From Streptomyces sp. KMM 9044 (GTDB lineage: Bacteria; Actinomycetota; Actinomycetes; Streptomycetales; Streptomycetaceae): 64,000 nucleotides of DNA. Every line of letters begins with the position of its first letter. Within the stretch, counting starts at the first letter, position 1. A model generated the notes under the pieces. The model did not search any database, had not been told where the DNA came from, and saw only the letters and a list, made by a program, of their open reading frames with translations. The stretch spans positions 5,952,001 through 6,016,000 of the forward strand of contig NZ_CP113910.1 in the NCBI RefSeq assembly GCF_024701375.2. The letters are read 5' to 3'. Of this stretch, positions 1-8,422 are shown one piece after another. Made by a program: the position numbers and the translations under genes.

Positions 1-123
1 CCTAGGGGGCCGGGCTCAGGGGCAAGTGGGTGGGTCGCCGGATGGGTCGACGGCCCGGAAGTACATACCTTCGAGATGTGGCCGCGAGACGCGGACACGG
101 ATCCCTCGGAGAGTGGAGGCCCC

Positions 124-330
124 ATGTCGACGCGCACGCACACCCGGCCCCACCCGGTCTCCCGGGGCGGCGTCGACACCCGGCTGCCGTGGTGGGCCCT
201 CGCCCTGCCCACGCTCGCCTTCGTCGCGCTGCTCACCCTGATCCTGACCGCCGCCGACGCGCACGCGACGGCCGCCGAGCCCGGGATCACCCACCTCATC
301 GAGCGGGCACAGCAGCCCGTATCCCGCTGA
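124..330 (+). CDS. Small single-span membrane protein
   Basis: A 68-residue protein of unknown function. The N-terminal 30 residues are polar and Arg/His-rich, followed by one strong hydrophobic segment (about residues 23-45, WALALPTLAFVALLTLIL) and a short polar tail, so it is probably a single-pass membrane protein. An in-frame start lies 48 bases upstream, but the ATG at 124 follows a GGAG-type ribosome binding site at suitable spacing and is preferred. It sits upstream of, and in the same direction as, the SixA-like phosphatase. I know of no functional assignment; it could also be an uncleaved secreted peptide. Confidence 0.6.
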   Translation: MSTRTHTRPHPVSRGGVDTRLPWWALALPTLAFVALLTLILTAADAHATAAEPGITHLIERAQQPVSR

Positions 331-394
331 GCACCCCGGAAGCGGCCTTCAACTCCCTGCGCCCCATGGCCTGTTTCATGCGAAGCTGGGTCAC

Positions 395-913
395 ATGAGC
401 GTCGCAGAACCCCGCAGGATCGTCCTATTCCGGCATGCGAAGGCCGACTGGCCACCGGTGACCGACCACGAGCGCCCGCTCGCCGAGCGCGGCAGGATGG
501 ACGCCGCAGTCGCCGGGCGCAAGCTCGTCGACTCCGCCATCGCCTTCGATCTGGCCCTGTGCTCCACCGCGACCCGGACCCGGGAGACGTGGAAACTCGC
601 GGTTCACGAGTTCCCGCAGCGACCGAAGACCGTGTACGAGGAGCGGATCTACGAGGCCTCACCCGGTGAGCTGATCGCCCTGCTGAACGAAACCCCGGAC
701 GACGCGCAGAACGTGCTCCTCGTCGGCCACAACCCCGGCATCCAGGGAGTGGCCGAGATCCTCGCCGGATCGGCCGAGGGGGACGCGGGCGAGCGGATGA
801 GCCGTCGCGGCTATCCGGCCGCCGCGTTCGCCGTGCTCTCCTTCACCGGTTCCTGGAAGTCCCTGGAGCCGGGCACCACCACCCTGCTCGACTACTGGGC
901 TCCCAGCGAGTGA
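395..913 (+). CDS. SixA-like histidine phosphatase
   Basis: A 172-residue member of the histidine phosphatase (phosphoglycerate mutase-like) superfamily. The catalytic RHAKAD motif lies near residues 14-19 and the second conserved His is in LLVGHNPG around residue 110. The short single-domain length and the RHAK (rather than RHG) motif match the SixA branch, whose founding member dephosphorylates a phosphohistidine on a phosphorelay protein; the substrate here is unknown. It is likely cytoplasmic. It converges with serB, with a possible hairpin between them. Confidence 0.85.
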   Translation: MSVAEPRRIVLFRHAKADWPPVTDHERPLAERGRMDAAVAGRKLVDSAIAFDLALCSTATRTRETWKLAVHEFPQRPKTVYEERIYEASPGELIALLNETPDDAQNVLLVGHNPGIQGVAEILAGSAEGDAGERMSRRGYPAAAFAVLSFTGSWKSLEPGTTTLLDYWAPSE

Positions 914-931
914 CCCCCGCGGCATGACGAC

Positions 932-970
932 GGGACCCGGCACCGAGGGCGTGGACCGGATGCCGGGCCC
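932..970. terminator. Possible terminator between convergent genes
   Basis: An imperfect inverted repeat (arms about 932-942 and 961-970, one bulged base, 18-nt loop) lies in the short gap between the SixA-like gene and serB. It is GC-only with no U-run, as is common for Streptomyces terminators. Support is limited to position and complementarity. Confidence 0.4.
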
Positions 971-1013
971 CCTTCCGCAAGGACACCGGACAGGCCCTGA
1001 CCCTTCGCGCGGC

Positions 1014-2222
1014 TCAGTCCAGGTCGAGGACGTCCGCCGCCTCGACCTCTTCGCGCGTGATGCCCAGCAGGTACAGGACGGTGTCCAGGAAGGGGAAGTT
1101 CACCGCGGTGTGGGCGGCCTGACGTACCACCGGCTTGGCGTTGAAGGCGACCCCGAGCCCCGCCGCATTGAGCATGTCCAAATCGTTCGCGCCGTCGCCG
1201 ATCGCCACGGTCTGCGACAGCGGAACCCCCGCTGCGGCGGCGAACCGGCGTAGCAGCCGCGCCTTGCCCGCCCGGTCCACGATCTCGCCCGTGACCCTGC
1301 CGGTCAGCTTCCCGTCGGCGATCTCCAGGGTGTTGGCATGGGCGAAGTCCAGCGCCAGCCGCTCCTTCAGATCGTCCGTGACCTGGGTGAACCCCCCGGA
1401 GACCACCCCCACCTGGTAGCCGAGTCGCTTCAGCGTGCGGACCAGGGTGCGGGCGCCCGGCGTCAGCCGTACCTCGCTGCGCACCTTGTCCACCACGGAG
1501 GCGTCCAGCCCCGCCAGCAACTGCACGCGTGCGTGCAGCGACTGTTCGAAGTCCAGTTCACCACGCATCGCCGCCTCGGTCACCTCGGCGACCCTGTCCT
1601 GGCACCCGGCGTGGGCGGCGAAGAGCTCGATCACCTCGTCCTGGATGAGCGTGGAGTCCACATCCATGACGACCAGACGCTGAGCCCGCCGGTGCAGTCC
1701 GGCCGCGACGACGGCGACATCCACCCCGAGCTTCGCCGCGTCGGTCACCAGGGCGGTGCGCAGCGGCTCCGTCTCCACCCCGGACACCGCGAACTCCACC
1801 GCGGTCACCGGGTACTTGGCGAGTCGGAAGACACGGTCGATATTGGCGCCGGACCGGGTGATCCGCGTGGCGATCGCCGCCGCCGTCTCGGCGGTGAGGG
1901 GGTGGCCCAGCACGGTGACCAGGGAACGGCCGAGCCCGCGCGGGCGGTTGTCCCCGATGCCGGAGATGATCTCCGCCTGGAGCTTCATGGACTCCGCCCA
2001 ACTGTGGACGGTCGCCCGCAGACTGCCCTCCATGCCCTGCGTCGGCTCGGTCACGAGCGCGCACAGCACGATCCGGCCACGCGTGACGACCTGCTCGATG
2101 TCGACCACATCGACGGAGTAGGCGGCGAGAGTGTCGAAGAGACCGGCTGTGATGCCCGGCCTGTCCTTGCCGAAGATCTTGACAAGAAGCGTGGGAACGT
2201 CCGAGGTCTGCGATGCGCTCAT
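1014..2222 (-). CDS. serB: Phosphoserine phosphatase SerB with ACT domains
   Basis: A 402-residue enzyme predicted to hydrolyse O-phosphoserine to serine, the last step of the phosphorylated serine pathway. The N-terminal 170 residues resemble tandem ACT regulatory domains (it opens with TLLVKIFGKDRPGITAG). The C-terminal half is a HAD phosphatase with motif I DVDSTLIQDEVIELFA and the late acidic motif GDGANDLDML. An open frame extends 51 codons further upstream, but ATG 2222 is preceded by a GGTGGGAA Shine-Dalgarno-like stretch and the domain starts directly after it. The ACT domains suggest amino-acid feedback, as in mycobacterial and other actinobacterial SerB2-type enzymes. Confidence 0.93.
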   Translation of the reverse strand: MSASQTSDVPTLLVKIFGKDRPGITAGLFDTLAAYSVDVVDIEQVVTRGRIVLCALVTEPTQGMEGSLRATVHSWAESMKLQAEIISGIGDNRPRGLGRSLVTVLGHPLTAETAAAIATRITRSGANIDRVFRLAKYPVTAVEFAVSGVETEPLRTALVTDAAKLGVDVAVVAAGLHRRAQRLVVMDVDSTLIQDEVIELFAAHAGCQDRVAEVTEAAMRGELDFEQSLHARVQLLAGLDASVVDKVRSEVRLTPGARTLVRTLKRLGYQVGVVSGGFTQVTDDLKERLALDFAHANTLEIADGKLTGRVTGEIVDRAGKARLLRRFAAAAGVPLSQTVAIGDGANDLDMLNAAGLGVAFNAKPVVRQAAHTAVNFPFLDTVLYLLGITREEVEAADVLDLD

Positions 2223-2533
2223 GGTGTTCCCACCGTATCCGGCACGCAGTGCCCCGCGCGCCCGAGGTCCGTCTGGCGGACAGCGAACTCTCGGCGTCGC
2301 CCAGGTGTCCCGGACCTTGCGCGCCCGGGTGCCGCCTCCCTCGCGGTCCTTCCCGCCGGCCTCACCGCCCGCCACCGGGCCTGCGCGGTGCCGGGGGAGG
2401 AGGCGGCCCCTCGTCCGGCCACAACGGCGACCGCCTCCCGGCCGACGGCCCAGAGCCGTGCCCGGAACCCCGCCGGCCGCCTCGGGCCGGCCGCCTCGGG
2501 GCCGGCCACGTGGAGGCGGCTCGACGGGACGGA

Positions 2534-4360
2534 TCAGGGGGGCGCGCCGGAGACGTCGTCGTCCGGCCCGCCCGGGAACCCGCCGTTCCGGGGAGGCTCG
2601 TCCGCCGTCCGGCCGGGCGGCCGTATGTCACCCGGTGCCGGTGCCGGTGCCGGTGCCGGTGGCGGGCCGGGCCGCTGCCGCCCTTCCCCGGCCGGACGCG
2701 CGTCCTGCGGCTCCCGCAACTCCTCCGGCACGGCCAGATACGGATTGGTGCCCGGATTCGGTGGCCGGTACGGCACCCCCGGCACATACGGCCCGGCTCC
2801 CGCCCCGGACCACGGCCCGCTCTCCGCACGGCCGACAGCCCCGGCGCCCCACACGGCCTCCGTCCTCCCCGCACCCACCGCGACTCCCGTGCTTCCCGCG
2901 CCCTTCCCGGTCCGAACCCCCTCCCGAGCCGAGGCCGCCGCCCGCGCCAGTGGCGCCGCCCGCCGTCCCACCGCTCCGCTCACCCATGCCAGCAGCGCCC
3001 CCGAGGCACCCGCGCCCGCACCCCAGGCGGCCCCCAGGAGCAGTGCCATGCCGAGGTTCCCGTGCAGTTCGACGCCCGCGCCGAACGCCTCGAAGCCGAG
3101 CACGGACAGCGAGGCGCCCGCCGACACCTCCGTCAGCCGGACGAGCAGCATCAGGGCCAACGCCGTCGCGCACCCCAGCCGCAGCGCACACCGCCCGGCG
3201 AACGCCGCCGGGCCCCCTTCCCGTACGGCGCCCGCACCGGCCGCCACCTCCGGCGGCGTCCGCACCGCGGCCAGCACGCCGGCCAGCAGCATCATCACCG
3301 CGGCCGCCACCCCCAGCAGCCACACCCGCCCGTCGAGCTCGGCCAGCCGGGCCAGCGTGACCGGCCGGTCAGAACCCGTGCGCAGCAGGTCGTCCACGGG
3401 ATACGGCAGAACACCGGGCAGCGCACCCGTCCCGCGCCCGTCCCAAGGCACGAACAGTCCGATCGGGACGCCGAGCCACACCCCGTTCGGCGCGCCCAGC
3501 AGCGCGGCTCCCGCGATCCGCCGGGGATGGTCGTCGCCGATCGCCGCGTACCCCGACGCAGCGAGCCCCGCGGCCACCGCCACCAGCCCCACCACGACCA
3601 GGGCGGACGCGGGGGGCCGTACGACACGGTGCACGGCGTCCCAGCCGCGTGGCAGCGGAGTGCGCCGGGACGCCAGCAGCGCGACGGCCAGGACGCCGGC
3701 CGCCCAGCCCAGACCGCCGAGCAGTGTCGGCACCGTGTCGACGGTGAACCCGACCGCCGCCTGCGCCTCGACGAGGTCGCCGATCCGGTCCGGCAGCAGA
3801 CCCTCGGCGTCCCCGAGGTCACCCAGCCCCGGAATCTCCAGCCCGCCACCGCCACCGCCACCGCCCGGCAGGTCGTCCAGACCCAGCGCGCCCCCGTCGA
3901 GCGTCACGACGTCGCGTCCCGCCCACACCAGTCCGCCCGACATCGCCACGAAGAACGCCACGACCGTGCCCGCGCGGGCGACGAGTTCGGCCGGTGGCAC
4001 CACGGCGCCCGCCGCCCGCAGGGACCGTAGGAAGAAGTACGACAACAGCAGCGCACCGGCCAGACCCACTCCCAGCGGGGCGACCTCGACGGCCGTGCTC
4101 GCCTCCGCGCCCGACAACCCGAACGCCGACACGTGGCCGGACGGGGTGACCGAGCCGCCGGCCGCCAGCGCCACCACCGCCGCCGTCATCGGCCCCAGCG
4201 AACCCGCCGAGTCCGCGTCCAGCAGCCGCAGCCCCAGTGCCGCCGTCCCCGCCATCCCGATCAGCGCCCAGCTCACCGCGGCGATCGCGGACATCACGAC
4301 GTCCACCCACGGCACACGCGTGTCACACTCTGCGGTACCGACGCCCGTGGCAGCGTTCAC
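2534..4360 (-). CDS. Large integral membrane protein, streptophobe-like
   Basis: A 608-residue membrane protein with many hydrophobic segments between residues 20 and 480. It has a Gly-rich loop (eight Gly near residue 170) and a long disordered C-terminal tail rich in Pro, Gly and Ala containing an Ala-Pro dipeptide run. The N-terminus (IAAVSWALIGMAGTAALGL) resembles, from memory, the uncharacterised streptophobe family found in streptomycetes. No catalytic motif is visible. It starts with GTG, divergent from the FHA-ABC gene across a 228-bp gap. Its function is unknown, and the family name is a memory-based assignment. Confidence 0.75.
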   Translation of the reverse strand: MNAATGVGTAECDTRVPWVDVVMSAIAAVSWALIGMAGTAALGLRLLDADSAGSLGPMTAAVVALAAGGSVTPSGHVSAFGLSGAEASTAVEVAPLGVGLAGALLLSYFFLRSLRAAGAVVPPAELVARAGTVVAFFVAMSGGLVWAGRDVVTLDGGALGLDDLPGGGGGGGGLEIPGLGDLGDAEGLLPDRIGDLVEAQAAVGFTVDTVPTLLGGLGWAAGVLAVALLASRRTPLPRGWDAVHRVVRPPASALVVVGLVAVAAGLAASGYAAIGDDHPRRIAGAALLGAPNGVWLGVPIGLFVPWDGRGTGALPGVLPYPVDDLLRTGSDRPVTLARLAELDGRVWLLGVAAAVMMLLAGVLAAVRTPPEVAAGAGAVREGGPAAFAGRCALRLGCATALALMLLVRLTEVSAGASLSVLGFEAFGAGVELHGNLGMALLLGAAWGAGAGASGALLAWVSGAVGRRAAPLARAAASAREGVRTGKGAGSTGVAVGAGRTEAVWGAGAVGRAESGPWSGAGAGPYVPGVPYRPPNPGTNPYLAVPEELREPQDARPAGEGRQRPGPPPAPAPAPAPGDIRPPGRTADEPPRNGGFPGGPDDDVSGAPP

Positions 4361-4588
4361 GGCAGCCCCCCGATCCGCTCCGCGGCGAGGTGGCCGCGCA
4401 TGTCCCCCTCGCGTGGATTACCACTTTCCGGCCTGGTTTCAACCCCGTCAACGGCGGCGCCGAGAGCATCCGGGCGTCCGCTTCGCAAGGCCCGGCTTTC
4501 GGTCAGGGGGCCGAGCCTGAAATAGTTCCCCCCCGATGTTCGACATCCCTAGACTCCCTGCGATGGGGGAAATTCGGGGGACAACTCA
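4361..4588. promoter_or_regulatory. Divergent intergenic region upstream of the FHA-ABC gene
   Basis: This gap must hold promoters for both flanking genes. On the plus strand a TAGACT hexamer at 4550-4555 could serve as a -10 element for the FHA-ABC gene, about 34 bases before its GTG. A convincing -35 partner is not evident. Nothing else is recognisable. Confidence 0.35.
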
Positions 4589-7111
4589 GTGGGGCATGGA
4601 GTGCCGGAACTCGTACTGGAATCAAACGGACGGACCTGGACGCTCGATCCGTCCAGGTCGTACACCCTGGGACGTGATCCGCAGGGGGATGTCGTGGTGG
4701 ACGAGGCCAGGGTGTCCTGGCGTCACGCCACGATCAGCTTCAACGGCCGCAACTGGGTCGTCGAGGACCGTGGCAGCACCAACGGCACGTTCGCGCAGGG
4801 CCAGCGGATCCACCATCTGGAGATCAGCTCCGACACGGAGCTGAACCTGGGCAACGCGACCGACGGGCCGCGCGTGACCCTGACCGGCGCCGCGGCCCCG
4901 GCCGCCTCGACGCAGGCACAGCCGCAGCAGCAGCCGTACGCCGCGCAGGGGGTACAGGGGGCGGACCCGGGCTGGGTACAGCAGGGACAGCAGCAGGCGC
5001 GGGCCCAGGGCGGCTGGCAGCAGCCGCCGGTGCCGCACGTCCCGCAGCAGCAGGGCCCCGGTGGCGCGGCGGGGGCGCCGCCGGTGTACGGCGACCGCAG
5101 TCCGACCACGTTCCACCAGTTCTCACTCGGCCGCGTGATGCGGATCGGCCGTGCGCTGGAGAACGACCTGGTCGTCTCCGACCTGCAGGTCTCCCGCAAC
5201 CACGCCGAGTTCCACTCGACGCCCGACGGCCGCATGGAGATCCGCGACCTGGGCTCGCACAACGGCACCTACGTCAACGGTATGCCGATCGCCAAGGGCG
5301 GCACGCAGCTGCTCGGACCGACCGACATCGTGGGTGTCGGCCACTCGACGTTCCGGATCGTCGGCGACCGGCTCGAGGAGTTCGTCGACACCGGTGAGGT
5401 CTCCTTCTCCGCCCGGCACCTGACCGTCACGGTCGACGGCGGCAAGCAGATCCTCAAGGACGTCTCCTTCGGTGTGCCCGAGAAGTCGCTGGTCGCGGTC
5501 ATCGGCCCGTCCGGCTCCGGCAAGTCGACCCTGCTCAAGGCGCTCACCGGGTACCGGCCCGCCGACCGGGGCGAGGTTCTCTACGACAACCGGAACCTCT
5601 ACAAGCAGTTCGCCGAGCTGCGCCAGCGCATCGGTCTGGTCCCGCAGGACGACATCCTGCACAAGGAGCTGACCGTCAAGAGGGCGCTCAAGTACGCGGC
5701 CAAGCTTCGCTTCCCGGCCGACACCACGGCCGCCGAGCGCGACGCCCGCATCGACGAGGTGCTGCGCGAGCTGAAGCTGGACATCCACAAGGACAAGAGG
5801 GTCACGTCTCTCTCCGGCGGCCAGCGCAAGCGCGTCTCGGTGGCGCTGGAGCTGCTCACCAAGCCGTCGCTGATCTTCCTGGACGAGCCGACCTCGGGCC
5901 TCGACCCGGGCATGGACCGCGATGTCATGCAGCTGCTGCGCGCACTCGCCGACGACGGGCGCACCGTCCTCGTCGTCACCCACTCCGTGGCGGAGCTGGC
6001 GATCTGCGACAAGCTCCTGGTGATGGCGCCCGGTGGCTCCGTCGCCTACTTCGGTCCGCCCGAGGAGGCACTGAACTTCTTCGGTTACGACACCTGGGCC
6101 GACGTCTTCTCCGCCTTCGAGAACTACCGCGACTACGACTGGGCGGGCCGCTGGAAGGGCTCGCAGCACTACCAGATGTACGCCGCGGACATCGACGCGG
6201 TCGCGCCGCAGTCCGTACAGGTCCCGGCGATGCAGGCCATGCGGCCGCCGAAGCCACAGGGCTGGATGTCGCAGTTCGTCACACTGGTACGCCGCTACGT
6301 CTCGGTGATTGTCTCCGACAAGGGCTTCCTCGCCCTGACGGTGATCCTTCCGGCCGTGCTCGGCGCGGTCAGCCTCCTCATCGACCCCGACAGGGGGCTG
6401 CTGCCGAACGAGCCCAACGCGGCCGGCCGGATCATTCCGAACGGCACGGCGACCACGGTCCTGCTGATCCTCGCGGTCGGTGCCTGCTTCGCCGGCGCCG
6501 CGAACTCCGTACGTGAGCTGATCAAGGAACGGGTCATCTACGAGCGGGAGCGCGCGACCGGCCTGTCCCGCTCGGCCTATCTGATGTCCAAGGTGTTCGT
6601 GCTCGGCATGGTCACCGTGCTGCAGGGCCTGATGGTCGGCGTCATCGGGTTCTCCAGCAGGGAGCTTCCCGAGGAGGGGCTGGTCCTCGGCGGCTTCACG
6701 CTGCTCGAGCTGTCCATCCCGATCATGGCGCTGGGCTTCACCTCGATGATGTTCGGCCTGATCATCTCCGCGCTGGTGAAGACCGCCGAGAAGACCATGC
6801 CGCTGCTGGTGATGTTCGCGATCATCCAGGTCGTGTTCACCGGCTGCCTGTTCGCGCTGCACGGCGCGGTCGGCGTCAACCAGTTCTCGTTCCTGATGCC
6901 GTCGCGCTGGGCGGTCGCCGCCGCCGGTGCCACGCTGGACTTCAACAGGATCAGCCCGCCGGAGACGCCGGGCGACACCGATCCGCTGTGGGAGCACACG
7001 GCCGGGGCCTGGTTCATGGACATGGGCGCGCTCATCGCCCTCGGTGTGATCTGCGGCTTCTTCGTGGCCCGCTTCCTGCGCCGCCACGAGCCCGAGGTCA
7101 TGCGCAAGTGA
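4589..7111 (+). CDS. FHA-FHA-ABC ATPase-ABC2 permease fusion
   Basis: An 840-residue transporter fused to two phosphothreonine-binding modules. FHA domain 1 spans about residues 15-95 (LGRDPQGDVVVDEARVSWRH; STNGT). A Gln/Pro/Ala-rich linker follows, then FHA domain 2 at about 172-255 (RIGRALENDLVV; SHNGTYVNG). The ABC domain has Walker A GPSGSGKST near 307, signature LSGGQRK near 409 and Walker B IFLDEPTSGLDPG near 428. About six ABC-2 type membrane spans follow (residues about 565-830). The GTG start at 4589 follows a GGGGGA ribosome site. FHA domains imply control by Ser/Thr kinases. The substrate is unknown; the architecture is a half-transporter of the ABCG/WHITE type. Confidence 0.92.
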   Translation: MGHGVPELVLESNGRTWTLDPSRSYTLGRDPQGDVVVDEARVSWRHATISFNGRNWVVEDRGSTNGTFAQGQRIHHLEISSDTELNLGNATDGPRVTLTGAAAPAASTQAQPQQQPYAAQGVQGADPGWVQQGQQQARAQGGWQQPPVPHVPQQQGPGGAAGAPPVYGDRSPTTFHQFSLGRVMRIGRALENDLVVSDLQVSRNHAEFHSTPDGRMEIRDLGSHNGTYVNGMPIAKGGTQLLGPTDIVGVGHSTFRIVGDRLEEFVDTGEVSFSARHLTVTVDGGKQILKDVSFGVPEKSLVAVIGPSGSGKSTLLKALTGYRPADRGEVLYDNRNLYKQFAELRQRIGLVPQDDILHKELTVKRALKYAAKLRFPADTTAAERDARIDEVLRELKLDIHKDKRVTSLSGGQRKRVSVALELLTKPSLIFLDEPTSGLDPGMDRDVMQLLRALADDGRTVLVVTHSVAELAICDKLLVMAPGGSVAYFGPPEEALNFFGYDTWADVFSAFENYRDYDWAGRWKGSQHYQMYAADIDAVAPQSVQVPAMQAMRPPKPQGWMSQFVTLVRRYVSVIVSDKGFLALTVILPAVLGAVSLLIDPDRGLLPNEPNAAGRIIPNGTATTVLLILAVGACFAGAANSVRELIKERVIYERERATGLSRSAYLMSKVFVLGMVTVLQGLMVGVIGFSSRELPEEGLVLGGFTLLELSIPIMALGFTSMMFGLIISALVKTAEKTMPLLVMFAIIQVVFTGCLFALHGAVGVNQFSFLMPSRWAVAAAGATLDFNRISPPETPGDTDPLWEHTAGAWFMDMGALIALGVICGFFVARFLRRHEPEVMRK

Positions 7112-7136
7112 AGCCCTGGGCATGCGCATGTGAGGT

Positions 7137-7190
7137 ACGTACGCCGAAGGGCGGCACCCCGGTCACGGGGCGCCGCCCTTCGGCGTACGT
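7137..7190. terminator. Long hairpin, bidirectional terminator
   Basis: A near-perfect inverted repeat has arms at 7137-7155 and 7172-7190 and an extra inner stem (CCCCG/CGGGG) around a GTCA loop. It lies 25 bases after the FHA-ABC stop and just beyond the stop of the convergent transglycosylase gene, so it probably ends both transcripts. Confidence 0.8.
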
Positions 7191-7217
7191 GTTCGCGGGA
7201 AGAGGTCCGCGCCGACC

Positions 7218-7961
7218 TCAGTACGCGCTGTTGACGTTGTCCATGGAGCCGTACCGGTCCGCCGCGTAGTTGCAGGCGGCGGTGATGTTCGCGACCGGGT
7301 CGTAGATGTTCTTCGACGTGCCCGGGACGTGGTACGCCGAGAACGTCGGCGGGATCACCTGCAGCAGCCCCTTGGAGGGGATGCCGTTCTGGGCGTTGAT
7401 GTCCCAGAGGTTGATGGCCTTCGGGTTGCCCGAGGACTCCCGAATGATGTTGCGGTGGATGCCCTCGTACGAACCCGGGATACCACGCTTCTTCATGATG
7501 TCCAGGGACTCGCGGATCCAGCCGTCGAGGTTGTCGGAGTAGCGCTTCTGGGCGGGCTTGCCGCTGTCACCCCGCGGGCCGTCCCACTGACGGTCGCCGG
7601 AGCGGCCTGCCCGGTCGCTCTCGCGCTCCCGCTCGGCCTTCTTCTTCGCGGAGGCCGCCTCGGCCTTCTTCTCGGCCGCCGCGTCGGCGGCGGCCTTCTT
7701 CTTCGCGGCGATCAGCTCGCTCTTCACACCGGCACCGGCCAGCTGGTCGGTGACGGTGCCCTTGACGTCCTTGATCGGCTCGGTGCTGTAGGCGATCCGT
7801 GCGGTGGGGACCGCCTCGCTCGCGGTGGTCGTCGACGCGTCGCTCGGCGTGGCCGAGAATCCGATGGCCGCGGCGCCGACGGCGGTGACACCGGCGGCGA
7901 CGACCTTGTGATGGCGGTTCAGAGCACGGGCGTGCCCACGGATGAGGAAGTTCTTCGACAT
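7218..7961 (-). CDS. Secreted lytic transglycosylase (SLT-like)
   Basis: A 247-residue secreted protein. The N-terminus has basic residues, then a hydrophobic stretch (VVAAGVTAVGAAAIGFSA), consistent with a Sec signal. The middle (about residues 75-145) is an Ala/Lys/Glu/Arg-rich, probably helical linker. The last 100 residues form an SLT-type lysozyme fold with the likely catalytic Glu in NIIRESSGNP, followed by SKGLLQVIPPTF. It should cleave peptidoglycan glycan strands outside the membrane. The open frame extends 48 codons upstream, but ATG 7961 begins the signal peptide. The enzyme family is clear; the biological role (growth or sporulation) is inference. Confidence 0.87.
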   Translation of the reverse strand: MSKNFLIRGHARALNRHHKVVAAGVTAVGAAAIGFSATPSDASTTTASEAVPTARIAYSTEPIKDVKGTVTDQLAGAGVKSELIAAKKKAAADAAAEKKAEAASAKKKAERERESDRAGRSGDRQWDGPRGDSGKPAQKRYSDNLDGWIRESLDIMKKRGIPGSYEGIHRNIIRESSGNPKAINLWDINAQNGIPSKGLLQVIPPTFSAYHVPGTSKNIYDPVANITAACNYAADRYGSMDNVNSAY

Positions 7962-8422
7962 GGGTGGGGGACCTCTTCGAATAGCGCGGAGGTCGCTCAA
8001 CGTCCGGTGGGGCCAGTGGTCGTTCCGGCACGAACGCGGTGGGGGGAGAACCCACGGCGCTGAGCGACGGGAGCCATTCTTAGCGGCCGCAAAATGGCGA
8101 GGCAAAGGTGTGACGTACGAAGTCGGGTAGTGGATCAGGGGTGCGCATGCCGGGCGAATCGGACTATACGCCCGGATTGTGTGTCGGTTATGTATCTCCT
8201 ATGCGTGTTCGTACGTGATGTGCATCCTGTGTCTGGCCTCATACCCGACGTCCCCTCCCCTTACGGAATGTTGCTGGAGCAAGTCGCTCTGTGAGGGGTT
8301 TCGGCCGGCGGTCCGGCCGGCGGCGGCTCCCGGTACGCCGGGGGGTCCTACGACCTCCGGTCCAGGTCGTCGCCGTCGCCGGACGGATCCGTGGCGCCGG
8401 AGCCCGCCGGTACCGTGAGGAC
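7962..8422. promoter_or_regulatory. Divergent intergenic region, 461 bp
   Basis: No gene is supportable here. The segment 8155-8230 is noticeably more AT-rich than its surroundings and carries a TATAGT hexamer on the minus strand (8163-8168), a plausible -10 for the transglycosylase gene, although no good -35 is visible. I looked for the c-di-AMP (ydaO) riboswitch that precedes many streptomycete cell-wall hydrolase genes and did not find its conserved blocks. Confidence 0.35.

Noticed and set aside
1338..4520. A 1060-codon open frame on the plus strand antisense to serB and the streptophobe-like gene
   Set aside because: The composition is Arg/Pro/Ala-rich without domains, and it is fully explained by high-GC antisense openness opposite two well-supported genes.
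7962..8110. c-di-AMP (ydaO) riboswitch upstream of the lytic transglycosylase
   Set aside because: The conserved blocks of the motif could not be matched on the minus strand.
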